Positions 1 to 14,318 are shown, counted from the first letter of the stretch. The stretch is 64,000 bases of DNA from Perca fluviatilis (GCF_010015445.1 NC_053116.1:35961785-36025784), one strand, 5' to 3'. The notes: generated from the letters alone by a model not told the origin. Translations and numbers: made by a program.

Positions 1-160
1 GTGTATGTGCGAGATGAATGTTGATGTGTGAGATGTACTTGGGTGAGAATGTGCTGGTGTATGTGTGTATATGTCGTATATATCTTTTACTCTGTGCTGC
101 TATTTGGACAGGATGGCTCCAACAGAATTTCATTTTAAGGCATACAGTGACAATAAAGAT

Positions 161-216
161 CATCCATCCATCCATCCATCCATCCATCCATCCATCCATC
201 CATCCATCCATCCATC
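161..216. repeat. (CATC)n array behind a LINE-like tail
   Basis: Fourteen catc units. The preceding caacagaatttcatttta and gtgacaataaagat look like the 3' end of a LINE, so the array may be its tail. Confidence 0.8.
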
Positions 217-1343
217 ATAGCAGCTCAAGAAGGACCTGATGGAACTTCTCTCGTACCAAGGAGACATTAGCATAACGACAGCAACACTGTCGGCGTGTCC
301 ACATGACACAAGCCTTCCGTGATCGCGCAGTTGCTAGTAGCCAAGGAGGACACGGAGGATTAACAAAAAACATGGACTCTTCAGAATATGTCATTATCTT
401 CACTCAAGCTTCTGCGCGGGAAAGTCGCCGGACGCCACAATCTTCTGAACATAGCCATACTGTTTATACGGAGAGAGTTGTGTGGAGCTGATAGTCTTAA
501 TTAGCAACTTATGTGGCAATGGCTTGAATGTAACGCACTAAAGCTTTAAGAATGGGAGGGTGTGGGGAGGACACAGGGAAACGGTGAGAAAAGGCCTTCA
601 GATTCAGACTCAATCACACCACTTAGGTCGGTGTGACGTAGATGTGTTTCCTGCCCACGTCCGTGAGAATTTGTGCAGACGCCACACCGCAGGCTGACTC
701 TACTGCACACGTGCACCGAAGCACACTCTCACAGCCGTATAAACACAACCACGAGCGTGTCCAGGTTGGTCTCGAATTCCGTGCCGCGAGCAACCGCTGT
801 CAGTTCATTTATGGCGTGCCAGATCGATGAAAAGCGCTTGCATGTCGCTGTGTGGTTGACACGTATTTCTTGACCATGTAATAAACACACCCAATGATGC
901 GCTAAAAAAAAAAGCAAAAACAACAGATGGACAATGTTGACCAGCTGCAGGCGAACTGGGTAGTAGTGGTTGTTGTTTTCTTTTGGGGAAGCGGTCAAAC
1001 AAAGCTGTTTGAAAATGTTCAAGTTGAAATCCAAACCAGATGCTACACTTTGTTTTGACTGCAGTCCACCATTTTGTTTGTTCACATGCACCATGCGTTG
1101 ATTTAGTTTAGTCTACACTTTTTTGGGAAGGGGGGGGACCGGGGAGTCCGAAAACACAAACCAAAAGATGTCCACGTCTGCAGACTACGTAACTTCCTAT
1201 TCATCACGACAAAAAAATACACGACTTCATGTCACATTTCATCACGTTCTGTAAAGAAATGCGTTGGAACCATCAGAACCTCCCATCGCACGGCGGGGGG
1301 TCCCGGCTTGGGACTCTGCTGTTTTTCTGTGTTTCCATTTCAT

Positions 1344-1366
1344 CCCCCCCCCCCCCCCCCCCCCCC
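1344..1366. repeat. poly(C) run, 23 bp
   Basis: Uninterrupted C run; length is likely to vary between reads. Confidence 0.9.
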
Positions 1367-1488
1367 GTCACGGCCGGCGCTCCGACCGAGACGCACCGAA
1401 GCAGAGAGAGGTGAAGAGAAACGGAGGAAGGGAGAGACAGAGAGCGCAGGAAAAGAGGAGGGGAACTGTGTCCGTGGGTGCAGATGCA

Positions 1489-1490
<2 letters not shown>

Positions 1491-1541
<51 letters not shown>

Positions 1542-1566
1542 GCGTGTGCGTGTGTGTGTGTGTGTG
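1491..1566. repeat. (TG)n microsatellite
   Basis: TG repeat with a few CG steps near its end. Confidence 0.95.
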
Positions 1567-1671
1567 GCGGGCGGCACGCCCTTGCAGGTTTCTCTATCAC
1601 TCAGCTTCCATTAATTTTTAATTGCTTCCTCCGCCTGGCACACAGCTCCACTTTTCACTCAGTGAGCAGAA

Positions 1672-1697
1672 AGGAGGAGGAGGAGGAGGAGGAGGAA
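1672..1697. repeat. (GGA)n microsatellite
   Basis: About eight gga units in a purine-rich block. Confidence 0.85.
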
Positions 1698-2139
1698 GGA
1701 CTCCCCAGCAGAGGACAGGGGGAGAGAGACGGAGGGAAGGAGAAGAGATAAAGACGGAGAGGGGGATGTAAGAGGAAGAGAGGAAATGGCGGCGAAAAAC
1801 ATGCTTCCGTGAGCCAGATTTGGCTCGACCCTCCAGAACAACTTTTTTTTTAAGAAGCTCTTTTCACCTTCCCCATTTCCTCCTGCACTTCCTCCCCGCT
1901 TCCTTCCATCATCCTCTCCTCCTTCCTCATTCACCCCCCCCGCCCTCCCCCCTGCCCCCTCCCAGCCTCTTCTCTCTGCTGTTGTATTCCAGCCCGTAGT
2001 AACTCCTTTATCATTGTTGGTGAATAAATGAAAAGGAGAGGAAGCCCAGAGCCTTTGATGGGAAAACAGTGGAGTTTTCAACCACCATCTCTCGCTCTCC
2101 ATCCACTCCCCCCACCCTTTCAGCCTCTCCCTCCCTCCG

Positions 2140-2167
<28 letters not shown>
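2140..2167. repeat. (CT)n microsatellite
   Basis: CT repeat in a pyrimidine-rich region, 1860-2170. Confidence 0.9.
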
Positions 2168-2171
<4 letters not shown>

Positions 2172-2442
2172 CCTCTCTCTAAATTAAACATCAAAGGGAC
2201 AGCCCTCCACTAGGTGCTGTCTGTCTCGCTCGCCCACTCCTACCAGCGATGCCACGGTGCTTTTTTTCTTCTTCCTTGTTTGAAAGTCGCAGAACGTATT
2301 TCACACCTAATCTAACCCTCTTCTGCCTCTGCGGCTGCCTACTCCTGCCGGAGTGCTCTCTTGAGTTTTGAAGTGTGTGAGTTGGGGCGGGAGCGGATGG
2401 AGGGGAAGGAGGGGATGGGGGCTGCTGAGGCTGCGAGCTACA

Positions 2443-2444
<2 letters not shown>

Positions 2445-2482
<38 letters not shown>
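2445..2482. repeat. (GA)n microsatellite
   Basis: Nineteen ga units. Confidence 0.95.
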
Positions 2483-2485
<3 letters not shown>

Positions 2486-2597
2486 AGAACATGTTGGGTT
2501 CAAGTGAAACTGTCGATTGATATTTTGTGCCGATGTTTAACAGCTTTAAATTGTTGGTTCATCCAAATCTGGGCCTTCGGCCTCATGGCCTGCTTAA

Positions 2598-3005
2598 AGT
2601 GCCCATATTATGAAAAAAAAAGTCACTTTTTCAGGGATTTGGGGTGTTATTTTGTGTCTCTGGTGCTTCCACACGCACGCAAACTTGTTTTGAGTGATAT
2701 TCGGCTTTCTGAATGTGTCCTGCCTTCAGTCTCCGGGTGAGCCGTTCACAATCTGCACGGCTTTCTACGTCACTAGCCGAAACGAGGGGGCCTAGGGGGC
2801 CTAGCCGTTAGCATGCTAGCGCCTCATTGTCCCCCCTGGTGTGCCTGGGCGCTCCCTTAGATCGGTGGATGCAGCTCTGCTGGTTGTTGCTCCATCTTCG
2901 GCTTGTAGCCAAAGATGACCGGCCGGGCCTTTGTTGTCAGAGCCCCCCCAGACTGCAGCGCTCTGCATATTGAGATCAAACGGGGCTACATCATTAGCCT
3001 CTTTT
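2598..3005. mobile_element. fragment of a TTAA-type teleost repeat
   Basis: TTAA at 2594-2597, then agtgcccatattatgaaa and tggggtgttattttgtgtct, then gctagc-rich sequence. It resembles the start of a widely dispersed fish repeat. No mirror end is found, so it is 3'-truncated; the end is approximate. Confidence 0.45.
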
Positions 3006-4334
3006 AAATCCCTTCTTAAAAAAATTCTTTAATTCTTTAATATGAAGTGTTTATGAATATTTAATATGTTGCAGGGTTTTATCCCTCCCTTGCTATTTTA
3101 TATATATTCTTGTTCTCTTATTTTATCCTCCGGGATTTTAAGTATCCCTCCGCATTTTCTATTATTGTTGCTTCTGGTTTTTATGTGCTGTTTTTTTTTT
3201 TTTTTTTTTTTTTTACTGTACAGAACTTTTTAGGCTTGTTAGGAAAAGTGCTATATAAATAAAATGGTATATTATTAGTATTTTGAAAAGTTGAAATTGA
3301 ACACTCTCTTACTTCTGCTTCTGGTGGCTGCTGTTGGCAAACTTTGGACAGATATTTCTGCGATGTTGGTGACATTACTCGGTCAGTTCACCATTTCCTG
3401 CTTGTGGTCCCACGCTGCTGTTCAGTAAGGTCCCCTAATGAGGATGTCTTCAAGGCAAACGACTCAAAAGAATCTTGGGGGGAGTGTAGGACAATCCAAT
3501 GGGCCAATATCCTGAAATGTGGCCGCTGTTCAGCATTACTTGCTTTAACTTACCAAACGGACAAATGTCAGCGTCTGTGGTCCATAGAGAGAGATTTGTT
3601 TCCATTAAGAGGGTGAACATGACTGATGTAACCTACATGTAAATCTTTGTAAATTTACTCACGATTATGGCCACATTGAAGATACTGAATAGTGCTGCAA
3701 GATATCCACTACCTCCAGTTTCGATCCCAAAATAAAAGTGTCGATTCCAAGAGTTACAGGAGGAGAAGAAGAGTGGAGAGGATAAAAGAAAGACATGGGG
3801 AGGGAGGAGGAGAAGGAGAGAGAGACTGCTGGCTCCTCGCCATGCCCTCTCACTGTGACCTTCCTCGTAAATAGCTCATACAACTCTCCCCCATCTTGTT
3901 CCGATGGGAGGAAGATAGAAAGCTGAGACGGATTTAAGCACTGCAACAAGCCCCCAGTTTTATTTCTGCCAGTCTCCCTTTTTTTATAATAAGAAAGCCA
4001 GGTGTAGCAGAGCCTCATAAACACGAGCTGCCAGCAGATTGTACAGACATCCTGACCCCCCCCCCCACTGATCCCGTTTTGATGTAGAAGTTGAAAAGCT
4101 GCAGAAGCAAAGGACTATTATTCTTTATCAAAACTTCACACAAAATAGACTTTTCTCACAAGGACAGTGCACACAGTGACCTATTGCTCAGGCTCTGATT
4201 AAAATATATGACATTTCTGAGGTCACAAGACCGAGGACATCTTCCAGAGCTCATTTAACTGTTAAATAGAGCAGTGTTGCAATTAACTATTCCATAAATT
4301 GGTTTGCCAAATTAAATTGCCAGAGTGTGACATC

Positions 4335-4680
4335 AAGTCTCTATGGAGACGAGACCAATCCCTCCACTTTACTCCATGCTGCAACACGGATGTAGGACAA
4401 ACAGATGTAGGTTTTGTCTAGGGTTGAAACCAGGCGGCAACTTCCGGGCCTGACAAGCTGCAGTCTATCTAATCTCCAACAGGGGGCGACTCTACTGGCT
4501 CCTTCTATAGAAGTCCATGGGGAAATGACCCTACTTCTCACTTGATTTATTACATCAGTAAACGTTCTCCTATTGAGTTTATGGTCTCAGTCGCTATACT
4601 TTGAAGTCTTCTTCAATACAGCATGACATTCGTTTCGTAAATGGTGGTCCTATTCATTTTAAAAGGGACGATAAAGCAGG
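4335..4680 (-). repeat. interspersed repeat, copy 1
   Basis: Contains agggggcgactctactgg, gaccctacttctcacttgat and tggtctcagtcgctatactt. The same blocks occur in reverse complement and reverse order at 54700-55145, which shows two copies of one family. Confidence 0.55.
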
Positions 4681-6829
4681 GGACAGAGGCTTAGCGGCGC
4701 TAACCGGGGTACTGTGGACATTAAAATAGCCGTGAACTTGTTTTTGGGTGTGGTCCATGTTTTTATCTTAAACTTTGACCCTCTCACTGTGTGTTTTTAA
4801 CTTTGCCAAAGTTAATTGGAACATTTTGGTCGCCATAAAATGTCTTGTTCTGCCAACCAAGCTAGCTAGCGCTAGCTGGTAACTTAAGGGAAAGTCTGCC
4901 TTTTTTTCAGTAAACTCTGTGAACTGCCATACATGCTGATGGACAGGACTAGTACCCAGAGGTCCGCGTTTACCTGCCAGTAAATCTCTGCTGGGTGACT
5001 CTGCAGGGTTAAAAATCGGCAACTTTCCCTCTTTTTTAGCGTTTAGCTTAGCACAGCGCCATTGAAACTACTGGGTTAGACACGCCATCCTCCCCAGCTC
5101 TGCCCTTTTGTCCAAATATGGTCACTTCTGGATCTAAAATACCAAGATGGCGACGGCCAAACTGCAAACTCCCAGCTTCAAAACGGCATAATATCACACC
5201 AATATAACCATAATGTAGTTTGCTACCAGACGCGGAGCAAGTCTGTTGGAGCTGTTTCTGCAGCAAGAACAAACTGGAGGAAGGTGGTGAAAATGAGCTA
5301 ACAATCTGTAGGCTTTCTGACACGGCAGTTCACTTTCCTTCCTCCGTCCCTCTGTTCCCTCTTTGTCACTGGGACGCTAGTCACTGCCGGCCGAGGCAGA
5401 TGGCCCGTGGATCGTGAAAGGGCAGCGCCCACCAATCCTTACCCACCAACCTGGCAGCACCCACCTGGGTGCCACCTGCTCCTCTTGTCTGTTTGACCCT
5501 CTTGCCAGCCACACACCAGGGACCGCGTGGCTAAAAAAAAATCAAAAAAAAAAAACTGTGAGGAGAAAGTAGATCTCACATTTGTTTTCTGCCTAATTTT
5601 CTCTCGGTTTGTTGTTGTAATTGAAAGTTATAGACACCCAAGACAAAAGTATAAACAGACTGACATTGTCGCAAAGTAATGTTCACCCCTGAACATGTCC
5701 AGTGGTTGCTGCAGCTGTTTTGCAGCATGCGATAGGAGACTTAAAGGTTGACCTATTTACAGTAGCTAGCTATAGATAGTGCCTGTTGTCTCTCTGACTC
5801 ACCCACTGTCTCCCTCCAATGCGTTGTCATCCAGGCTGGCCCTATAGTGAAGCTGGGCTCTTTTATTTAGTCATATGCTGAGGAACTTAAAGGACCATAC
5901 AGATATTTTAGGCTGATCTTGCCTAACAGTAAAGCTTGGCAAAAACTACAAGTTGACCTATTGCCCGTGATGGTTTACCTTCCTCCCCCAAAGAAATGAC
6001 AGCATCAGTTATTTGTTCAAATGCCTACAATTGACACATAGGCCATTTTTACGCAGCCAAGATTTTAGGGAAGAACTAGGTCAGATGGGTGGAAGCATGT
6101 CCTACCAACAGTCAGTTTCGTTGGTCACAGTTTCTTTTTAACCGTGACCACAATCAATCCCTAACCCTAACCACGCAGTTCATCGGTTAACCGCTAGGTT
6201 TCCCTAACCTCGAAAAAAGTAGTTTTTGAAACTCAAACAGTGATCTTTCCAGACTTAAACAGTCAAATCCATGACTTGAATTGTTCTTTGAATCTGCCTT
6301 AGACCTTTTGTGGATCTGCAGGCAATACATTCTCGGTGATTTAATTATAGTATCAGCTAGAAAGCTTGATTATACTGTACCTTCCACATGTGATGTAGTT
6401 GAAAGTTGGGTGAGCCTACAAGTCCAATCATCTGTCCCCCTCCAAGTAAACGGGAAGCATTTCCGTACATAATCTTCATTAATATTAATCTTTATCTCTT
6501 CACTGGTGCATTGTGTAGGTAAAGTATAGGCCTACATGCTAGTCTCGCATGTTAGTAATGTCATTCACAGTGTTTCAGGTTATTACATGACTTTAAGGTC
6601 CCCTCAAGTGCTTTTCCCAGTTTGCTTTTTACAAGGGGGGTGTGGATTACCTCAGTGTGGGCCTTGAATAAGACTGCTTGTTTCAAAACAGATGTGGTGT
6701 GTTGCGCGGCGCTCTAGCAGAGAGAATGAGCTCATTGTTTACAGTTGAACCTGGTGCTAATTTTTTCTGAAACGCTAACAGCTGCCTAACTGCACCACCA
6801 GCCAACATTGATATCTGGCACCCCCTGGC

Positions 6830-6832
<3 letters not shown>

Positions 6833-6903
<71 letters not shown>
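6833..6903. repeat. (TG)n microsatellite
   Basis: Uninterrupted TG over about 70 bp. Confidence 0.95.
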
Positions 6904-6904
<1 letters not shown>

Positions 6905-7794
6905 GGCTAGACCAACTAGGCGCCTGATGATTGCCACCCCCTCCACTCAAAGCACCATCCGCTCCATCCTAGTGCACTCCCCAAATCTAATCTACGCAAT
7001 GAAATCGATCGGAGTCACTGCTCACTACGGCCAGTGCAGACTCGCCAGTGTTGGGTTGCCTACTTAAGCCAGCCAGCCAGCCAGGCCCCCCCCCCCTTCT
7101 GATTCTTTGAGCGGTGGAGTTGGAACAGGTCACATGCTTATTTCACAGATAAGAAAATAAGAGGAATGTTTTATTTGGATTCAATGGTGATTTACAGTTT
7201 TATTAAAGTAATTGTGTGCACATCCCACCTTCTGGCAGGTGCAGGACAAATGAAGAAGACCCAGTAGCTTGCTTTTGTATTAAATATGGGAGTTTAAAGC
7301 AGTGTTGCGGACATTACATTTTTTTTTTTCGGTTTACAGTTTTAACCAGGCCTTTTCAATGTAAAATAAAGCCAAACTTTAGAGCGTCGCATACTGTGCT
7401 CCGTGGCTGCAACACAACAAGCGCCTGAAAGTACGGTGGCCACTATGGAAACCCAAACTCGCGCATGTTAAATATGGAACCGATGATCGGATTCGAAACA
7501 CAATTTTCCCAACGATTGGAAGCGGTTCTCGATGCCCAATCCTGGTCCTATGGTCGTTGCGAGCAAAGCGACCAATATGGAGTGATTTTGCAGTGTGATG
7601 GCAGTGGTTGATAGGCCTGTGATACCATCACCCACGCAGGCACTTATCTAGCCACTGTATCGCTGAAACACGGTTCTACACACGGCAAGTGTTGGTATTT
7701 CTTTTAATGACTAATTCAGTTAAATAACTAAGAGCTATTGGCTTTGCAGGGGGGGTGAACATAAATCTAGACAAATGGAGGGATGAAGCCAGTT

Positions 7795-7935
7795 GAGACA
7801 CGATAGTTGTACTCCCTCTAATTGACTTAAGTGCCCCTTATTAATCTTGGGCCATTAGCACCTCAGCTTCCTTCTAATTGGCTACATCTATTTGCAGTCC
7901 ATTGCGCTTATCTGCTGTTGTGAGCACGCTTGCCC
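7795..7935. promoter_or_regulatory. candidate conserved non-coding element in intron 1
   Basis: Has ctctaattgacttaagtg, ccttattaatcttgggcc and ttctaattggctacat. Homeodomain-like TAATT words are clustered; it is not repetitive. Confidence 0.22.
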
Positions 7936-9450
7936 GTTGCATGTTCCCTGCTCCACGGCGGTAAACTTTGGCCTTGTTTTTATGTATTCTGTGGGAAGTT
8001 CAAACCGGTGCGTGGTCTCACCTCGGCAGTGGAGGGACGTGCAAGCTTCCCTTCCTTTTTAAATGTATTTTTTATAGGTCGAAGAGACGTCGGGGAGAAG
8101 GCTGGGCCCTTGTTTGTGGCGAGCAGCCGAGCTACAGACAGTTTGATGTTAATTTACCCGCACTCAAGCCCAGGGGCAGCTTCCTGCCTGCCTCAGCTCT
8201 TGATGCATTTTTTATTTTTCTTGTGCCTTACTTCTCACTCCCCCTTTCTCCTTTCATTGTGATATTTTCTGCCTTTGTTTTTTTCTTTCCCTTTCTGGTA
8301 TGGGACTGTAGTCTCCCGTCCACATGACGAGACAAAATGAAAGGAACGGGGAAGTTGAGGAAATGGCCATTTCCTCTTGTTGCTCCCACCTCGGCTTCAT
8401 ATATCCTATGGTCTTCCCCCGCCTCTCTCCATTCTTTGTTTAGTTTAGTGTGTATGAAAGGTTAATCTTCACATGTCCTGTGGAAGACAAAATGATGCGA
8501 CTGTACAATGACGAGAAAAAGAGAGTTTGGGAGCGCGGCAGAGCGGAACCGGGGAGAACTCTCAGGGAAGCATAGCTTATGGAAAATCTCCAGGTCTGCC
8601 AGTTCCAACTGGTACATTCTGAACTCTGCACACAACACTTTTTATTTCCCTCGTCCTCTAAGAGAAAGACAGATGTTCTGTCGTTCTGCTCTCCAAATTT
8701 CCCCTCTGTTCGTGTCCTTTCAGGGTGTCCCAGCGGGCAAATTAGCCCCCCAGCTTGAATTTTTGGCGCCATTGCGGCAACTTCCAGGCCTTATGTCAAA
8801 CTGAACAAAAGAGGTCAGGAAAAGTTTGCACAAGAAGCCTAAAAAACTTCAGGAGTGCTCGCCTGATTGTAGCAATGGTAGCAATACCCAGAGCTAAATG
8901 TCCCTGCGTAGGGTCGGTGGCGTCTGCCACCAAACCATCGGCGCTGCTTCCATCCCCCGCCTGGGGGCCAAAGTGGATCAGTGATTGGTCACTGACCAGT
9001 TATCATTATGCAATCGACAACCACCGTTGCTGAATATTGAAGTCACCCCACAAGTGCCTAAAGGGCATGGCATACTTCTTTTCATACTACGTTGGGTGTG
9101 TGCAGAAAGATTTGCATGGGCATACATTTTGGGCAGCGCACGGATGTACACGATTTGCGTGGGCTGCTGTCAACTTGGGCAGCCGACAGAAATGGCGTCA
9201 TATGGACCCTCGCGGGAACACGAACATGGAATGTAAAGCTTAAGCTTTAAGCTAGCAGTCCCCCCCCCCCCAATAGCCACTAGATCCTGGCCCTCAAGAA
9301 AACCCCAGACTGTATGGTTTTGTATTTGACATTATTGCTTGTTTTGTCTGATCAGAAACAGTCATATTCAACATATCATAGAAGACTAAGGAAACCAGCA
9401 AATAGAAATTGAGAAGTTCAAATCAGGGAATATATATATATATATTTAGA

Positions 9451-9530
9451 TTGCTGCAACTATTAATTGATTATTTAAATTGTTAGCTGATAAAGTTTCT
9501 GTCGATCAAAAAATTTATGAAAAGTTTCAG
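9451..9530. mobile_element. short hAT-like fragment
   Basis: Contains attgctgcaactattaattg and a cgatcaaaaaatttatgaaa block resembling the window's hAT MITEs. It is short and diverged. Confidence 0.3.
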
Positions 9531-9569
9531 CTCTATATGTATAGTAAGTCTGGCTCAATTTTGCCCCAA

Positions 9570-9830
9570 TTTCAACAAAAGGCTCTGACACACCAACACA
9601 ACGGCCGATGAGTCGGCAGAAAAGGCACCCGGACTGATCAGTCGGCTCCCGTCTCCCCGAGTTGGTCAAAAAAGTGCCTCGCAACACGCCGAAGTGATGC
9701 CGACGCCGAAGTGACGCCGACTTGAGCGCGCGTTCTGCGCGTGCACGAGACGTAATACGTCTCCATAACAGCAGGCGCCGCTGCTCTGTATTGTCGCCCA
9801 AAAAATGAAAACCGGAAATGATGGAACATC
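9570..9830. repeat. interspersed repeat rich in CCGACG motifs
   Basis: Contains gacacaccaacacaacggcc, agtgatgccgacgccgaagt and cgagacgtaatacgtctcca. GC-rich against its AT-rich surroundings, with internal repetition of gccgaagtgacgccgac. I recognise it as repeat-like, not as a gene. Confidence 0.4.
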
Positions 9831-10937
9831 TCCAGTGTTTCCTTTAGGATTTCTTTTAGCAGTGGGGGCAAGTCCGAACACCCCCTCCACTATTAATTAC
9901 ATTATATAATGCAGTGTAACTACTTCAGCATGTACATAATGCACCTAAAATACAAACATTCTCTGACATGCACTCTAACAATGCAGCCCTATTTCTGATA
10001 CCGTGGGGAGGCAGAAATGTTGCCGTGGGGGGCGGGGGGCGCCACGGTCAAATCAACATAGAGGAAACACTGATCTCTCTAGACCTCGTAAACATAGAGC
10101 ACGCTGTCGTCAGTCATTGTTTTCCTTCAGAGAGTGGTGATGGTAGCAGAGAAGTATCGTCGTTGTCATTACTCGCTGAACGGAAGAAAATGCGCCTTAA
10201 TGTGTTTTCTAAATCCATCGGGTCTCCCAAGTGTACCATCCTCTTATGACGGTTGGTTTGGCAGTGCCAACAGCAGCAGGCCAGCCCAGTCCCCAGCACT
10301 GATAAAAGCCCCACGTCCATAGAAACAACAACACGCTCTCCGAGAGGAGACTGCACACTCGCACACATCCAACCGATACAAAAAGTTGGGCACTATTGTG
10401 CTTAACTGATTACATGGAGATTACAGCCAGGCAAGTTTATCTGGACTTTCTCAGCATTGAAACGACGGCCTGCAAATTCAATCTTTGATTGGGAGCACTT
10501 TTTATCGTTTGAGGAAACAGATGAAAGTTCCACAAGCACAGTAACAAAACAGACTGTGATAAGTCTGTCTCGGAATCTCGTCTCCTCGGCCTCAGACGTA
10601 ACCGATGGGTGAGATTGGAGTCACATAGTTAGCCAAATGCAATTATGTAACTGTGTCATGGACGCGGATGACGTGGAAATGAGGGTGGGAGTTATCTGGA
10701 CAAGAGGAAAGACCTTGCATCGTTGGGGAGCGTGCAGCCTAGTGCAGCATACTCGTCATACTGCGTCCAGATCGAATGTAAAAATAGCACAAGGACGCGT
10801 CAGGTTTTCATGTTTATAGGTTGGACGGTAAATAATAGTAGCGGCAGGGTCTTTGTCATAGCGTGGGGGTTTTAAAATTGACAGGGACAGACAGAACAAA
10901 TGGATGGCACTTGAGCAATCGAGGTTAAAGGATATGT

Positions 10938-10960
10938 AGAGAGAGAGAGAGAGAGAGAGA
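10938..10960. repeat. (GA)n microsatellite
   Basis: About eleven ga units. Confidence 0.85.
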
Positions 10961-11240
10961 CGGTAAGAGACAGCTGACAGAGTCCAGAGACAGCTGATAG
11001 AGAGAGTCTGCGACTTCTTCTGCCAGAGTCTGTCTCTCTGGCTCTTGTCTGTGTGTCACGTACACTTTTCCTACAGCCACCATCGGCGCTTGCCCTCCCC
11101 TTTTCCCTTTATCTCCCCCCCTCTCTCACAGCCCAGATATCCCAGAGGGCCGCGGGGTTGACTCAGGGCAGCGGGGCTGATTGTCCAAAGCGACAGACGG
11201 CTGGCCGATTGGCCTGGTGCTGGCCAGTGTCAGCTGACTC

Positions 11241-11241
11241 T

Positions 11242-11296
<55 letters not shown>
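11241..11296. repeat. (TG)n microsatellite
   Basis: TG repeat with one ttt step at its left. Confidence 0.95.
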
Positions 11297-11297
<1 letters not shown>

Positions 11298-12600
11298 CCT
11301 CCCTGATGAATGTGGCATTTTGGAAAAAAGAAAAGCACGTTATTTATGAGACTTGGCAATCAAAGTGTAGGCCGACAGAACGTTCCCAAAGCCCAGAAAG
11401 TGGAAGTAAATACTTTAAATAAAATAAATGTTTTAGGGGGATCCACAGTTCCTTAAAAAATGTTTTCAGATTTTAGTTAATGGTCTTATTTTTCAGCATG
11501 TAACGATGTGTTTCTTTGTTGACTTTGGTACATCCTGCCTGGTGACCAGCAGCTATTTATTCCGATGGTTGGTTGTTTTGGAAATCGATTTCTCAATGCC
11601 AAAACTTTCAAAAAACAACTCCCCCCCACCACACACCCCCCCAGGCAGATACATTGCCAGAAAGCCATATTCCATCAGCTTTGTTTCTTCCAGTTTGTTC
11701 TCAAATTGGTCTTAAATTCGATCCCTTCTAGCATTAATGAAGTCTTAAAAAGTCTTACAGTTGGCTTTTGGAAAACCTGCAGCTACAACGCTTTTGGCAG
11801 CGTACAATAGTCTGCAGTAATTTGATGGTTACACTGGCATGTGCTTCCCCACTTCCAGTGAGCAATAAAACGAAAGGCAGAGCCCCCTTTTTTATTTTTT
11901 ATCTGCTGTTGTTTTCCACAGACTCTGTCTGATATGCGTGGGATTCATTGAACAGTTTGCGTCTTAGGGAAATGGCTCGCGAGGCAGCCCTCCCCTCCCC
12001 CCCTGCTTCTCCGGGCCAGGAAACGCCAAACGTCTGAGATCCGTCATTTGTTCCATCTGGCGAACCCAGTGGAGGAGCCGAGGGCTTACATAACTAAAAC
12101 AAATATCCGACATTTTAGGGGATTACATCATAAGAGCGGGTTCAAATTGGCAGGTTTTTAGTGGTGTTGATGTGCTGGGGAGGTGCGGCGCTGCAGTTTT
12201 AAAGCCACTTTGTTTTAAGGACAAAATATCTGTACAAAATCCCTCCGTACGAACCGGTCCGGGTATTTTCGTGATGAGTGGAATGATGCAAATGTTGCAG
12301 CGCATCATGTCACGTCTCACCGAGTGATGTGGTCATCAGTGACATGCATTACAGGAATCTTCTGAAGATGTTATTGCATCGTCTGGCTCTGCAGGTTTTG
12401 TAATGCCTTGGAAGCGTCTGTAAGGTTTCTTCACGTTTTTTTTTTTGCATTATTATCCTTGCACGTTGAAATGCTTATTGCCTTCAGCAGGCCGCTTGCC
12501 CAATGACGTCTATGTTCAAAACTTTGTTCAGCCCCCCACCCCCTCCCCGCCCTCCTTGTCCTGCTGGAACTGCTCTAAAATAAGGCGTGTGTGCCTGAAA

Positions 12601-12622
12601 GAGAGAGAGAGAGAGAGAGAGG
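12601..12622. repeat. (GA)n microsatellite
   Basis: Ten to eleven ga units. Confidence 0.85.
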
Positions 12623-13439
12623 AAAAGAAAAAAGGCTTTCGCACACACCGACTGAATGATGGATTTTATTTGGTCTCTGTTTGCTGAGCCTGAGCTTGGC
12701 TGTGTTGGTCTGTTATGTCGGTTTCTATGGTGAAAAACACAGGCCATGCCAGACTTGACTAGTACAAGGAATAAAAAAAAAAAGCATGTGCAGGGACAGG
12801 GAGAGGTTGTGGGGGGGGGGGGGCTAACAAGGGAAACTCAATTCCAAGAATTAGGAGGGTGTGGAATCACAGAGAGCGAGACACGACAGAAGGAAGTCTA
12901 TGTGCAGTGCACCGGAACACGTCAGTCAGCGAATGAACCGAGGCAAATGGAAATAAAATGGCCCGATGAGACGAGTTCTGCGTGTCTCTCGAGTTGAACA
13001 TCTTTGACAGACAAAGGCTTCCACAAAATGAAGCTGCCATAACTGATATCAGAACAGACAGCTCTATTAGAATCACTTCAAGTTTGAGCGCTTGTATTAT
13101 TTGCTCAGCATAGGTGCTCATAAAGGGTGGTGAATAGCAGGAGTGCACGATGAGCTTTCCTGAAAGAAACAATGGAAGAAGTGGAGGCAATCAGGCGTGG
13201 CCTCGTCATTTGTTTGCAACCTGCGCATTCTCCATCCCAAACTGGCGACGCGGGTCCCGTGGAAGCCAAAGCCAAAGCTGTGGAACGACCACAACAAAAA
13301 GGTCCGCCCAAGGTCCAATTTCCAGCTTTTCCAGTTCAGCGGTAAAGTTGGAGACTGTAAAAATCCACCATTTTTGGGTCAGCGAATGAAGCATTTGGCG
13401 GTCGTTTTTTTCCGGGTTACAGCTACGGCACACTTTCAG

Positions 13440-13560
13440 AATAAAATAATTTGAGTTGATTGACTGTATAATTAGTAATTATTAGCTGCATTTCATGGAC
13501 ATTATAGGCTGTAAATTATCAGAACAAATAGGGAAAATGCCCCATCACAGGTTCCCAGAG
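13440..13560. promoter_or_regulatory. candidate conserved non-coding element in intron 1
   Basis: Has gagttgattgactgtataa, attagtaattattagctgc and ggctgtaaattatcagaac. AT-rich, unique-looking, and without TE ends. Confidence 0.22.
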
Positions 13561-13794
13561 GCCAAGGTGGCATCTTAAATTGTTTGTCCTCTCTGACCAA
13601 AGATATTGCATTTCTATTGAGCAGGCGTGCAAAATTGTCACCTTTCAGCAAAAATTGCCTTTTTCAATCCAAAAAAAGGTCATTTATGCGATTCCCGTCT
13701 AACCGATGAGTTTATTTTTTTTGCATTTGTAGCAGTAATCGTGTTAATTCTGGGGTGAGCTTTTGCTAAAATCGACTGTAAATCCAATTTAAAG

Positions 13795-13796
<2 letters not shown>

Positions 13797-13834
<38 letters not shown>
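13797..13834. repeat. (AT)n microsatellite
   Basis: Uninterrupted TA repeat, self-complementary. Confidence 0.95.
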
Positions 13835-13837
<3 letters not shown>

Positions 13838-14196
13838 AGAAAATTCCATCTCTGTCACATTTTGTCACCCCTGATGAGTCTGCACCCCTGAATGATATAA
13901 AAACCTTCAATCAGTCCCCCCGCCATAGTTTGGCGTTTGGTTTTGAACCTCAATAATCCTGATGTACCAACTGAAAGGATGTACACCGAGCTAACACATG
14001 CAGCCTCACCCAGACCCCTCCACTGAGTGGGACTGTACTGTGTCTGCTTCCCTGAAGCCCGTTCAGATGCATTGTGAGCTTCAGTTAACAGCGCTAATCC
14101 CACATTTCAGCATGAACATGGCTGCTGCTTATTCATGCCGTTTCCTCTCCATGAATGAAAGATGAGGTGCATTAGCGCATGCTGACATATGATTGA

Positions 14197-14318
<122 letters not shown>
